A stretch of DNA of 64,000 nt from Xanthobacteraceae bacterium (GTDB lineage: Bacteria > Pseudomonadota > Alphaproteobacteria > Rhizobiales > Xanthobacteraceae), in the NCBI GenBank assembly GCA_004297465.1, contig SCUB01000007.1:1-64000 (forward strand). The letters are read 5' to 3'. Position numbers and translations under genes: made by a program. Positions 1-7,333 of this stretch are shown piece after piece. The notes under the pieces are model-generated. The model worked only from the letters and a program-made list of their open reading frames with translations. It was not told where the DNA came from and searched no databases. Position 1 is the stretch's first letter. Each line of letters opens with the position of its first letter.

Positions 1-1
1 C

Positions 2-652
2 TGGAGCGCGGCGGTCACCGGCGGCAAGCTGACGATCACCTCGACCTCGGGCGCCGATCTCACCGTCGCCGGCAGCTCGGGCGTTCTGACCGCGTTCGGC
101 CTCACCGCCGGCACGCAGTCGGCCACCGCGACCGTGAACACCGCCAATGCCACCCGCACCAGCCTCGAGTCGGACTTCAACAACATTCTGACCCAGATCG
201 ACCAGCTCGCGAAGGACTCGTCCTACAACGGCGTCAATCTGCTCAACGGCGACACCCTCAAGGTGATGTTCAACGAGAGCGGCACCAGTTCGCTGACCAT
301 CGCGGGCGCGACGCTGGATTCGGCCGGCCTCGGCCTGACGGCGGCTTCGACCAACGACTTCCAGGTCAACACCAAGGTCGACGCCCAGATCGCGCGTCTC
401 AACACCGCGCTCAACACGCTGCGCACGCAGGGCGCGACCTACGGATCGACCCTGACCGTGATCCAGACCCGCCAGGACTTCACCAAGAACCTGATCAACA
501 CGCTGCAGACCGGTTCGGACCAGCTCGTGCTGGCCGACACCAACGAGGAAGGCGCCAACATGCTGGCGTTGCAGACCCGCCAGCAGCTTTCGACCACGGC
601 GCTGTCGCTGGCCAACCAGGCCAACCAGGCGGTGCTCAAGCTGTTCGGCTAA
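2..652 (+). CDS. flagellin, C-terminal part (5' end outside window)
   Basis: The reading frame is open from base 2 to a TAA stop at 650-652, so the gene begins before the window. The visible 216 residues hold the end of a variable, Gly/Ala/Ser/Thr-rich surface region. This is followed by the long amphipathic helical C-terminal D1/D0 region of bacterial flagellins, with motifs such as SSYNGVNLLNG, TLRTQGATYG and a C-terminal heptad segment ending in ANQAVLKLFG. The product would polymerise into the flagellar filament after export by the flagellar type III system. A strong hairpin terminator follows. flbT and flaF, which control flagellin synthesis in alphaproteobacteria, lie immediately downstream, which supports the assignment. 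The copy number and promoter cannot be judged because the 5' end is missing. Confidence 0.93.
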   Translation, partial: WSAAVTGGKLTITSTSGADLTVAGSSGVLTAFGLTAGTQSATATVNTANATRTSLESDFNNILTQIDQLAKDSSYNGVNLLNGDTLKVMFNESGTSSLTIAGATLDSAGLGLTAASTNDFQVNTKVDAQIARLNTALNTLRTQGATYGSTLTVIQTRQDFTKNLINTLQTGSDQLVLADTNEEGANMLALQTRQQLSTTALSLANQANQAVLKLFG

Positions 653-683
653 TCGGCCGGCCAACGATTTCGCACAACGACCA

Positions 684-724
684 GGAGCGCGATCCGAAAA
701 GCCGGATCGCGCTCCAACTTTTTT
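684..724 (+). terminator. Rho-independent terminator after flagellin gene
   Basis: A perfect 13-bp stem (684-696 with 703-715) around a 6-base loop is followed by AACTTTTTT. It sits 32 bases after the flagellin stop. The stem resembles the arms of the interspersed repeat seen near 29.4 kb, both sharing GAGCGCGATCCG. Confidence 0.9.
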
Positions 725-841
725 ACTGCCGGCGACGGCGCGCGCCGGGCCCCGCAAAGCCCGTCGTTTACTCTTCGTTAAGCACGTTGGGCAAGGATCG
801 GCGGGCGATCCCCCTTCACCCGATCCCGGCGAGGACTGGCC

Positions 842-1381
842 ATGGCGCTGAAAGTCGAACTCAAGCCGCATGAGCGCATCATCATCGGCAACTGCGTCAT
901 CACCAATACCGACCAGCGCGCCCGCCTGCTGATCGAGGGCGAGCGCACGCCGATCCTGCGCGAAAAGGACATCCTCACCGCGACCACCGCCGACACGCCC
1001 TGCAAGCGCATCTATCTCGCCGTGCAACTGATGTACACGTCGGCCGAGCCGCAGGCGCATCACGAAGTCTATTTCAGCTTGATCCGCGACATTCTCAATG
1101 CCGCGCCAAGCACCTGGCCGATTATCGAGAGCATCAATAATCATATTTTAAAGGACGATCTGTATAAAGCTTTGAGGGAATGCCGAAACTTGATCGGCTA
1201 TGAACGGGAGTTGCTGGATGATGCACAATGCGGCCAGGGCATACGGCAAGATCGCCAAGGAAACCGCCAATCCGCGCGATCTGGAATCGAGCCTCCTGCT
1301 CAAGGCAGCCGCGCAGCTTCAGGCGATACGGGACAACTGGAACCGCGCGCCCGGCGAGCTGGACGGTGCTCTGCTGTATAA
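842..1381 (+). CDS. flbT: flagellar biosynthesis repressor FlbT
   Basis: FlbT is known in Caulobacter to bind the 5' untranslated region of flagellin mRNA and lower its stability or translation until the hook is complete. The N-terminal 125 residues match the family: MALKVELKPHERIIIGNCVI at the start, then a segment ending in LIGYERELLDDA. The open frame continues to 179 residues, longer than the roughly 130-150 usual for FlbT. The last ~50 residues (rich in Q, R and G) overlap flaF in another frame and look like read-through of the flaF sequence. Either FlbT has an unusual tail or a 3' frameshift removed an earlier stop. Residues ~98-120 are encoded by markedly AT-rich codons, including TTA. 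flaF follows and overlaps. Confidence 0.88.
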   Translation: MALKVELKPHERIIIGNCVITNTDQRARLLIEGERTPILREKDILTATTADTPCKRIYLAVQLMYTSAEPQAHHEVYFSLIRDILNAAPSTWPIIESINNHILKDDLYKALRECRNLIGYERELLDDAQCGQGIRQDRQGNRQSARSGIEPPAQGSRAASGDTGQLEPRARRAGRCSAV

Positions 1382-1586
1382 CCGCAAGCTGTGGACGATC
1401 TTCATGACCTCGGTGACCGAGGACGGCCATCAGTTGCCGCCCGGCGTGCGTCAGAACATCGCCAATCTCGGCATCTTCGTGCTCAAGCACACCCTCAACG
1501 TCCAGAGCAGCCCGAATCCGGACAGCCTCAAATCGCTCATCACCATCAACCGTGAGGTGGCCGCGGGCCTGCGCGGAGCGGCCTGA
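1218..1586 (+). CDS. flaF: flagellar biosynthesis regulator FlaF
   Basis: FlaF acts with FlbT to control flagellin synthesis and secretion in alphaproteobacteria. The 122-residue product is all-helical and has family motifs: an NAARAYGKIA start, NPRDLESSLLLKAA, LDGALLYNRKLWTIF and NIANLGIFV. I chose the ATG at 1218 because GGGAG at 1206-1210 lies 7 bases upstream. The next codon is also ATG (1221), and a third in-frame ATG at 1200 lacks a ribosome site. The gene starts inside flbT and is probably translationally coupled to it. A bidirectional terminator lies beyond the stop, between this gene and the convergent flgL. Confidence 0.9.
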   Translation: MMHNAARAYGKIAKETANPRDLESSLLLKAAAQLQAIRDNWNRAPGELDGALLYNRKLWTIFMTSVTEDGHQLPPGVRQNIANLGIFVLKHTLNVQSSPNPDSLKSLITINREVAAGLRGAA

Positions 1587-1611
1587 GGCGCGCGCCTCTC
1601 ATCTCTCGCCG

Positions 1612-1652
1612 AAAACAAAAGGCCTCCCGACGTCGGGAGGCCTTTTGCATTT
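1612..1652. terminator. bidirectional terminator between flaF and flgL
   Basis: A perfect 22-bp palindrome (1621-1642, GGCCTCCCGACG and its complement) is flanked by AAAACAAAA on the left and TTTTGCATTT on the right. It therefore gives a stem plus T-run on both strands, which fits its place between convergent genes. Confidence 0.93.
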
Positions 1653-1682
1653 CACGCCGCTGGCACCTGGTTCTGGGTCAGG

Positions 1683-3179
1683 TCAGAGGAATTTCACGAG
1701 ACTGGTCTGATAGAGCATCGCGGTGGTCTGGTAGGACGCCTGCAGGCTTGTCTGCAGCGCCAGGATCTGGGTTCCGACCTCATCGTTGGAGACGCCCTCG
1801 ATCGAGTCCAGCATCGTCTGCAACATTGATTTGGTCTGGGTCTGCCGGTCCTTGGCCGCCTTCATCGCGTTCTGCGCGCCGGCCAGGTCCGCCTGGATGT
1901 CCTCGAGATGCTGCTGGCCGACCTGCGTCGACATGTTGTGCGCGATGCGCTCGTTGAGCGCGGTGATCTGGCCGGCGGCGTTGGGACTGGCCGGGTTCGT
2001 CGTCAGCACCGCGAACGTCGCGATGTTCTGCAGTTGCCAGCGGAACGCCTGCTCGTCGGCGCGCACGCCGTACTGCACGGCCATCGACTGATCGATGCGC
2101 GCGACCGCCGTGCCGCGCGCCGGGTCGCCGCCGGCCTCTCCGGTGTACCACATCACGGTGTCGGCGGCCGTGCCGGCCACCAGGCTGGTGGCGCTGTCGA
2201 AGGGCGGCCCCGCCACCCGCAGCGGCGGCTGGGAATTGAAGAAATTGTCCGATGCCGCCAGCGCCGAGGCCGCCACCAGCGAGGTATCGGCCAGCTTGGC
2301 GACCGCGCTGGTCAGCGCGCTCTGCAGATTGGCGGCGGTCGCGGCGGGCGTCGCGCCGATCGCGAAGCTGTTGGCCGGCAGCGGGCTGGCGTTCGAGGCG
2401 GCTAGTTCGATGGTCTCGGTCGTACCGTCGGGCAGGTCGAAGGTGAATTTGACCTTGTCCCCGTCGCTGGGATTGGTCGCGCCAAGATCGACCGAGATCG
2501 CCGGCGGCGAACCGGCCGGCCCGGTCACGGTGGCGCCGGACAGCGACGACGTGATCGCGTTGAGCTTGAGGCCGAACGGCGATCCCGCGGCATCCTCGGC
2601 GAGCGCCACCGAGGTCGCGGTCGGCGCCGAAACCGTCAGGCGGCCAAGCCCGCTGGCGCCGACATCGGCCAGCTTGCGTTCGGCGATGAGCTGCTTGAGG
2701 CCGGCCTTGGCGCCGCTGCCGTCGAGAATATCGCCGAGGCCCGCCACCGCCGGCGTATCGGTGGCACGCCCCGAGAAAAGGTAGCGGTCGCCGGACTGGG
2801 TGTTGAGAAGCTGCAGCATCTCGCCAAGCGACGACAACGCGCCCTTCTGGCTGGTGGTCTGGCCGCTCTGGTCGAACGACAGCGACGAGGTGGTGGCGCC
2901 GGTGCGCACCTCCTTGCCGATGCTCACCATGCGGCTGAGCGCGGCATTGGTGATATTGAGACGGGTATCGACGTTGGTGATGGTGTCGGCGTAGCCGTCG
3001 AGCGCCGTCATCTGCGTGCGCAGGCTGATGCCAAAGCCGCGCGAGACGCCCATGCCGGAATAGGTGTCGGCCTTCCTGCCGGTGGAAAGCTGCGTCTGCA
3101 GCATCTCAAGCTGCTGGCGCGTGTCCACCAGCGACTGCGAGAGAAATGTCGATCGGGTTCCGATACCGTTCAGCGCCAT
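1683..3179 (-). CDS. flgL: flagellar hook-associated protein 3 (FlgL)
   Basis: FlgL forms the second hook-filament junction ring, joining FlgK to flagellin. The 498-residue product has the flagellin-like N-terminal helix (start MALNGIGTRSTFLSQSLVDT, then QLSTGRKADTYSGMG) and a C-terminal helix with LALQTSLQASYQTTAMLYQ, the paired D0/D1 helices of this family. The middle is a variable Gly/Ala/Thr-rich domain. It is the last gene of the flgE-flgK-flgL operon, 7 bases after the flgK stop, and ends at a shared terminator with flaF. Its length is greater than enteric FlgL (about 317) because of the larger central domain. Confidence 0.9.
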   Translation of the reverse strand: MALNGIGTRSTFLSQSLVDTRQQLEMLQTQLSTGRKADTYSGMGVSRGFGISLRTQMTALDGYADTITNVDTRLNITNAALSRMVSIGKEVRTGATTSSLSFDQSGQTTSQKGALSSLGEMLQLLNTQSGDRYLFSGRATDTPAVAGLGDILDGSGAKAGLKQLIAERKLADVGASGLGRLTVSAPTATSVALAEDAAGSPFGLKLNAITSSLSGATVTGPAGSPPAISVDLGATNPSDGDKVKFTFDLPDGTTETIELAASNASPLPANSFAIGATPAATAANLQSALTSAVAKLADTSLVAASALAASDNFFNSQPPLRVAGPPFDSATSLVAGTAADTVMWYTGEAGGDPARGTAVARIDQSMAVQYGVRADEQAFRWQLQNIATFAVLTTNPASPNAAGQITALNERIAHNMSTQVGQQHLEDIQADLAGAQNAMKAAKDRQTQTKSMLQTMLDSIEGVSNDEVGTQILALQTSLQASYQTTAMLYQTSLVKFL

Positions 3180-3186
3180 AACAGCC

Positions 3187-5052
3187 TCATGTCTGCAGCA
3201 ACGCCTGGAACATGTCCTTGATTACGCTCATGACGCGGGCATTGGCCGCGTAGGCGTTCTGCAAAGCCAGAAGATGCGCCATCTCCTCGTCGATGTTGAC
3301 GCCGGATGTCGCGTTGAATTTTTCCTTCAGCGTATTCATCACCACGTCCTGACCCTGCTTGAGCTGGTCGGCGGAGGACGCGGCCTCGCCCTGGGCGCTG
3401 ATGAACTGCTGGGTGAACGCCGCCAGCGTGCCCTTGAACGGGGAAGACGCGGTGCCGACGCCGGTCTGCGACGAGAACAGGAACGAGCCGGTGGTAAGCT
3501 GCTGGTACAGGAAGTCCGGCCGCGTGGTATCGCCGGAAGCGGTCGACGCGCCGTAGTTGACGAGCTTCGACGGATCGCCGACCAGAGCGGCATTGACGGT
3601 GATGCGGCCAGCAAAGCCGGTCTGCTGCGCGCCGGTGGCGGTGAACGCGCCGGTATAGAGATTGCCGCCGTCGGTGAACAGCGGCAGCTCGGCGTCGCCG
3701 CTGGTGAGCGAGGTCGCCGTGGTCGTCGTCGAGGCCGCCGTGACATCCGACAGTCCACCCGCGCCGTCGTCAAGCACGCGCAGCGTCGAGCCGGCCGGAT
3801 TCGAGAACTGGATGTTGGCCGCGCCCAGCGCGGCATTGAGCTGGCTGACGACCGAGGCCATGCCGCCGGAGAAATCGACGCCAATGACCTGGTCGTTGGG
3901 ATCGTTGGTCGCCGAATTGGGCAGCGGCAGCACCGACGGATCGTCGACGCGCACGATCGAAACGGTGTGCGTGGTCGGCCCCGCGTTGTCGGTATAGGTC
4001 AGGTGAACAACGTTGCCGGCCTGCAACCCGCTCAGATCAAGGTCGAAGCCGGTCTGCGCGCCGGAGCTGGCGGCCACGCCGTCGGTGGTCTTGTCGGACA
4101 GCGCGCTCGCCATGGCGGCGGCGAGCTGGTCGACCTGCGCCTGCGCCTGCACCAGCGTGGTGTCGCGCAGTTCGAGCAGCGCCGCCATCTGTCCCGAGCG
4201 CAGCGCCTTGGTTCCGATCAGATCGAGCGTGCCGCCATGGGCGAATGTCAGCGTGAGGGCGCCGACGTTGCGATCCGCCGGGTTGCTGCTCCAGACCGTG
4301 TTGGGCGTCAGCGTGCCGTGGGCATCGAAATCGAGCCGGGATGCCTCGGCGCCCACCAGCTCGACGCCGGAGCTGGTGAACACGGTGACCTGATTGGCCT
4401 CGTTGTTGACGACGCGGACGTCCATCAGTTGCGACAGCTGATCGATATAGGAATCGCGCTGGTCGAGCAGCGCCGCCATCGGCGCGTCGGACTTGGTGCT
4501 GCTGCGCAGCTGGTTGTTGATGATGGCGATCTGGCGCATCGCGTTGTTGGCGACGTTGACGGCGTCGCTGATAGACATCTCCGCGTCGTTGCGCAACGAC
4601 TGGATGCCCTCGGTGGTGGTGTTGAGCTGCTGGGCCAGCGCCTGCGCCGAATAGATCACATTGGAACGCGCGGCCGACGAGTCCGAGCTGGTTGAGAGCG
4701 CCTGCAGCGCGCTTGTGAAGCTGCCGAGCGCGGATTCCAGCGTGCCCTGCGCGCCGGGCGTGCCGTAGATCGCCTGCAGGCGGTCGAGGAACGTCGCGCG
4801 CAGGCCGGCATATCCGGAGCCTGACGTTTCGGTGCGCAATTGCCGCTGCACATACTGGTCGAGCTCGCGGTTGACGCCGGCAATGCGCACGCTGGCGCCG
4901 ATGTCGCCGGACGTCGTGGTGACCTGGTTGACGGTCTTGCGGATATAGCCGGGTGTCTCGGCGTTGGCGACGTTGGCCGACACCAGCGACAGGCCAACCT
5001 GATTGGCGCGCAAGCCGGACAGCGCCGTGGTGAGAGCCTGGCTCAGACTCAT
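3187..5052 (-). CDS. flgK: flagellar hook-associated protein 1 (FlgK)
   Basis: FlgK is the first hook-filament junction protein. The 621-residue product begins with the rod/hook/HAP N-terminal motif: SLSQALTTALSGLRANQ followed by LVSANVANAETPGYIRK. It ends with the matching C-terminal motif NIDEEMAHLLALQNAYAANA and VIKDMFQALLQ. A GVNREL / YVQRQLRTE segment typical of FlgK follows the N-terminal helix. The gene lies 48 bases after flgE on the same strand and just before flgL, the usual order for hook-junction operons. A long open frame antisense to it is only a codon-bias shadow. Confidence 0.93.
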   Translation of the reverse strand: MSLSQALTTALSGLRANQVGLSLVSANVANAETPGYIRKTVNQVTTTSGDIGASVRIAGVNRELDQYVQRQLRTETSGSGYAGLRATFLDRLQAIYGTPGAQGTLESALGSFTSALQALSTSSDSSAARSNVIYSAQALAQQLNTTTEGIQSLRNDAEMSISDAVNVANNAMRQIAIINNQLRSSTKSDAPMAALLDQRDSYIDQLSQLMDVRVVNNEANQVTVFTSSGVELVGAEASRLDFDAHGTLTPNTVWSSNPADRNVGALTLTFAHGGTLDLIGTKALRSGQMAALLELRDTTLVQAQAQVDQLAAAMASALSDKTTDGVAASSGAQTGFDLDLSGLQAGNVVHLTYTDNAGPTTHTVSIVRVDDPSVLPLPNSATNDPNDQVIGVDFSGGMASVVSQLNAALGAANIQFSNPAGSTLRVLDDGAGGLSDVTAASTTTTATSLTSGDAELPLFTDGGNLYTGAFTATGAQQTGFAGRITVNAALVGDPSKLVNYGASTASGDTTRPDFLYQQLTTGSFLFSSQTGVGTASSPFKGTLAAFTQQFISAQGEAASSADQLKQGQDVVMNTLKEKFNATSGVNIDEEMAHLLALQNAYAANARVMSVIKDMFQALLQT

Positions 5053-5100
5053 GACTTACCAATCCTGCCTCGGGACACGCCGGAAACGACCGCCGCCCGT

Positions 5101-6510
5101 CTAGCGCAACATATTCAGAAGATCCTGGACCATCTGGTTCGAGCTGGTGATGACGCGGGTATTGGCCGAATAGGCCTGCTGCGTCACGATCAGCTTGGTG
5201 AACTCGTCGGCGATATCGGTGTTGGAACCTTCCAGCGAGGAGCCGACGATGCGGCCCGAGGCGCCGGAAAGCGCCGGCCCCGACTGATCGGTCACCTCGA
5301 AGGCGCCACCGTCGACGCGCTTGAGGAAGTTGGCGCCGCTGAAATTCGCTAGGGTGATTTCGGCGAGATCGAGGTTGCGGCCGTTGGAATAGTTGCCGAC
5401 GACGCGGCCGCGGTCGCTGACCGAAACCGACTGCAGCTGACCGGCGGGATAGCCGTCCTGCTGGATCTGGTTGACCTGCACGTTGCCGTTGGCGTCGGCG
5501 AACTGGGTCAGGCCGCCGGACCCATGATTGAGCGTGATGTTGCCGATCGAAATGCCGTTGACGCTGACGTTGGACAGCGTGATCGAGGGAATGTCCGGCG
5601 TGAGCTGGCCGTTGGCGCCGAACGTGTAATCCGTGCCGGCGTTGACCCAGGCCGTCTGCGTGCCGGTCGCGTTCGGATTGGTCTGATAGAACAGGTTCCA
5701 GGTATCCGAATGTCCGGTGCCCAGCGTGGCGCTGTCGGTCTTGGCCCAGCGGAACTGCAGGTTCACCGGAGAGCCCGACACGTCATAGGCCGTCACCGCG
5801 CCGCCGCTGATCGTCTCGTCAAGGAAGGCCTGGGTATCGTCACCGGTCACGACGCCATAGGTCACGCCCGTCGCCGGCGTGGCCGGCGCGTTGGTCGGCT
5901 GATAACTGGCGTTGAAATCGGCCGCCTTGAGAAGCTCCGATCCCGGCACCGAGGTGTCGTGCTTGGTGGTGAGCGGGTAGCTCGCGAGATTGGCGCGGTA
6001 TTCGATCTTCGTGGTCTGCTGCGCGGGCAGGAAGTCGTTCTGGAACTTGAGCACCTGCGGCACGCTGCCGGCGAGGTTGCCGGTCTTGGCGTCGACCGGG
6101 ATACCCATCAGGTAATAACCCGCGCCGTTGACCAGGTAGCCGCTCTTGTCGAGTTGGAAGTCGCCGCGCCTTGTGTAGCGGTCGACGCCGTCGAACACCG
6201 GCAGGTTGTCGGTGAAGCCGCCGGGTTTCTGCACAGAGAAGAAGCCTTCGCCGTTGATGGCCATGAAGGTACTGATCGAGGCCGCCTGCACGTCGCCCTG
6301 CACGGTGTTGGTGGAGCGCGAGTTGGAGGTGACGCTGCCGGCGATCTGATGGCCCGGCGAGGTGTCGGGGATGAGGTCGAGGAAGCTCGTGTCGATGCGC
6401 TTGAACGCCGTGGTCTGCGAGTTGGCGATGTTGCCGGAGATGTTTTCCAGCGCGAATGACTGCGCGCGCATGCCCGCGACGGAAGTGGTGAGGGCGCCGA
6501 AAATACCCAT
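5101..6510 (-). CDS. flgE: flagellar hook protein FlgE
   Basis: FlgE forms the flagellar hook. The 469-residue product starts with MGIFGALTTSVAGMRAQSFA and ENISGNIANSQTTAFKR, the flagellar basal-body rod/hook N-terminal motif. It ends with SLEGSNTDIADEFTKLIVTQ and QAYSANTRVITSS, the matching C-terminal motif. The ATG at 6510 is chosen because this motif begins exactly there; an in-frame TTG further upstream would lie inside the promoter. A sigma-54 type promoter lies about 75-90 bases upstream. It is first in the operon flgE-flgK-flgL. Confidence 0.93.
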   Translation of the reverse strand: MGIFGALTTSVAGMRAQSFALENISGNIANSQTTAFKRIDTSFLDLIPDTSPGHQIAGSVTSNSRSTNTVQGDVQAASISTFMAINGEGFFSVQKPGGFTDNLPVFDGVDRYTRRGDFQLDKSGYLVNGAGYYLMGIPVDAKTGNLAGSVPQVLKFQNDFLPAQQTTKIEYRANLASYPLTTKHDTSVPGSELLKAADFNASYQPTNAPATPATGVTYGVVTGDDTQAFLDETISGGAVTAYDVSGSPVNLQFRWAKTDSATLGTGHSDTWNLFYQTNPNATGTQTAWVNAGTDYTFGANGQLTPDIPSITLSNVSVNGISIGNITLNHGSGGLTQFADANGNVQVNQIQQDGYPAGQLQSVSVSDRGRVVGNYSNGRNLDLAEITLANFSGANFLKRVDGGAFEVTDQSGPALSGASGRIVGSSLEGSNTDIADEFTKLIVTQQAYSANTRVITSSNQMVQDLLNMLR

Positions 6511-6583
6511 AACCGTTGTCTCCAGCTCGATTCCCACGCGGCCCTTGGGCCGAATGCCCACGGGTCGCTCCAACGACTTGGCT

Positions 6584-6600
6584 GGCAAGCCGCGTGCCAG
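6584..6600 (-). promoter_or_regulatory. sigma-54 (RpoN) -24/-12 promoter of flgE operon
   Basis: Read on the - strand the sequence is CTGGCACGCGGCTTGCC. This is an exact TGGCAC-N5-TTGC element with correct GG-N10-GC spacing. It would start a transcript about 60 bases before the flgE ATG. Sigma-54 dependent hook genes, activated by FlbD, are established in Caulobacter. I found no second match of this quality in the window. Confidence 0.8.
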
Positions 6601-6666
6601 AAATTTAATTCTGGAAAATCAGTCCATTAGGAGAGAAGGGTCGGAACGAGCACCGGCGCGCTTTTG

Positions 6667-6697
6667 CCGGGCCGGGCAAATCTTGCCGCCGGCCCGG
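6667..6697. repeat. inverted repeat upstream of flgE promoter
   Basis: Outer arms CCGGGCCG/CGGCCCGG and inner arms GGCAA/TTGCC around a 3-base loop form an interrupted palindrome. It sits about 70-100 bp upstream of the sigma-54 element and just after the msrB stop. It could be an enhancer site for a FlbD-type activator, or an msrB transcript end without a T-run. The function is inferred from position only. Confidence 0.5.
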
Positions 6698-6711
6698 GAC
6701 CTTTTTCGACG

Positions 6712-7203
6712 TCAGGATACGTCGGCGGAATGGAAGATCAGCGCCAGGCCGTTGATGCAATAGCGCAGGCCGGTCGGTTTCGGGCCGTCATTGAACACAT
6801 GGCCGAGATGGCCGCCACAGCGGCGGCAGTGCACCTCGGTGCGGCGCATCAGGTAGGAATTGTCCTCCGAGGTGCCGATCGCGTTCGGCAGCGGCGCATA
6901 GAAGCTCGGCCAGCCGGTGCCGCTGTCGAATTTGGTGTCCGAGGAGAACAGCGGCAGATCGCAGCCGGCGCAGCCGAACACGCCCTTGCGCTTCTCATGG
7001 TCGAGCGGACTGGTTCCGGCGCGCTCGGTGCCGTGCTCGCGCAGGATATTGAACTGCGCCGGGGTGAGCTGCCGGCGCCATTCTTCGGCGCCCTTCTCGA
7101 TCTCGAAGCGCGCGGTTCGCGCATTTTCCGTAAATCCGGCGCGGGCGGCGGCGGCCGCGCCAAAGGCGCTCAACAGCGACAGCATCCAACGACGATTGAT
7201 CAT
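6712..7203 (-). CDS. msrB: peptide-methionine (R)-S-oxide reductase, Tat-exported
   Basis: MsrB reduces the R form of methionine sulfoxide in oxidised proteins. The 163-residue product has two zinc CxxC pairs (C78/C81 and C126/C129), the SGTGWPSFY motif at 94-102, GGHLGHVF at 130-137 and the catalytic Cys149 in GLRYCINGLAL. The N-terminus, with Arg4-Arg5 followed by WML and a hydrophobic Ala-rich stretch ending near Ala20-Arg21-Ala22, looks like a twin-arginine signal. The enzyme is therefore probably periplasmic, unlike typical cytosolic MsrB. It is transcribed alone, toward flgE. Confidence 0.93.
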   Translation of the reverse strand: MINRRWMLSLLSAFGAAAAARAGFTENARTARFEIEKGAEEWRRQLTPAQFNILREHGTERAGTSPLDHEKRKGVFGCAGCDLPLFSSDTKFDSGTGWPSFYAPLPNAIGTSEDNSYLMRRTEVHCRRCGGHLGHVFNDGPKPTGLRYCINGLALIFHSADVS

Positions 7204-7333
7204 CTCTCAGGCTCCCAGGATTCCGTTCTGCAGGAATTGTCGCAGCAATTGTCCTGGCCAAGCTACGAACGGCGCTCCCTGGGGTTACATCCCGGCGCGG
7301 GCCACGCGGCTCACATTCGCGCGATCAACGGGG

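Noticed and set aside
653-841. Possible sigma-54 promoter before flbT
   Set aside because: No GG-N10-GC element with a good match was found; only scattered TTAA and GGCAA fragments are present.
3064-4695. A 543-codon open frame antisense to flgK and the flgL start
   Set aside because: It is the complement of a clear FlgK gene and has only Arg/Gly/Val composition.
7230-7256. Imperfect repeats (AATTGTC twice, CAGGA/TCCTG arms) between msrB and the FAD oxidoreductase gene
   Set aside because: The direct and inverted pattern is short and imperfect, and no gene start is placed to use it clearly; it is likely chance.
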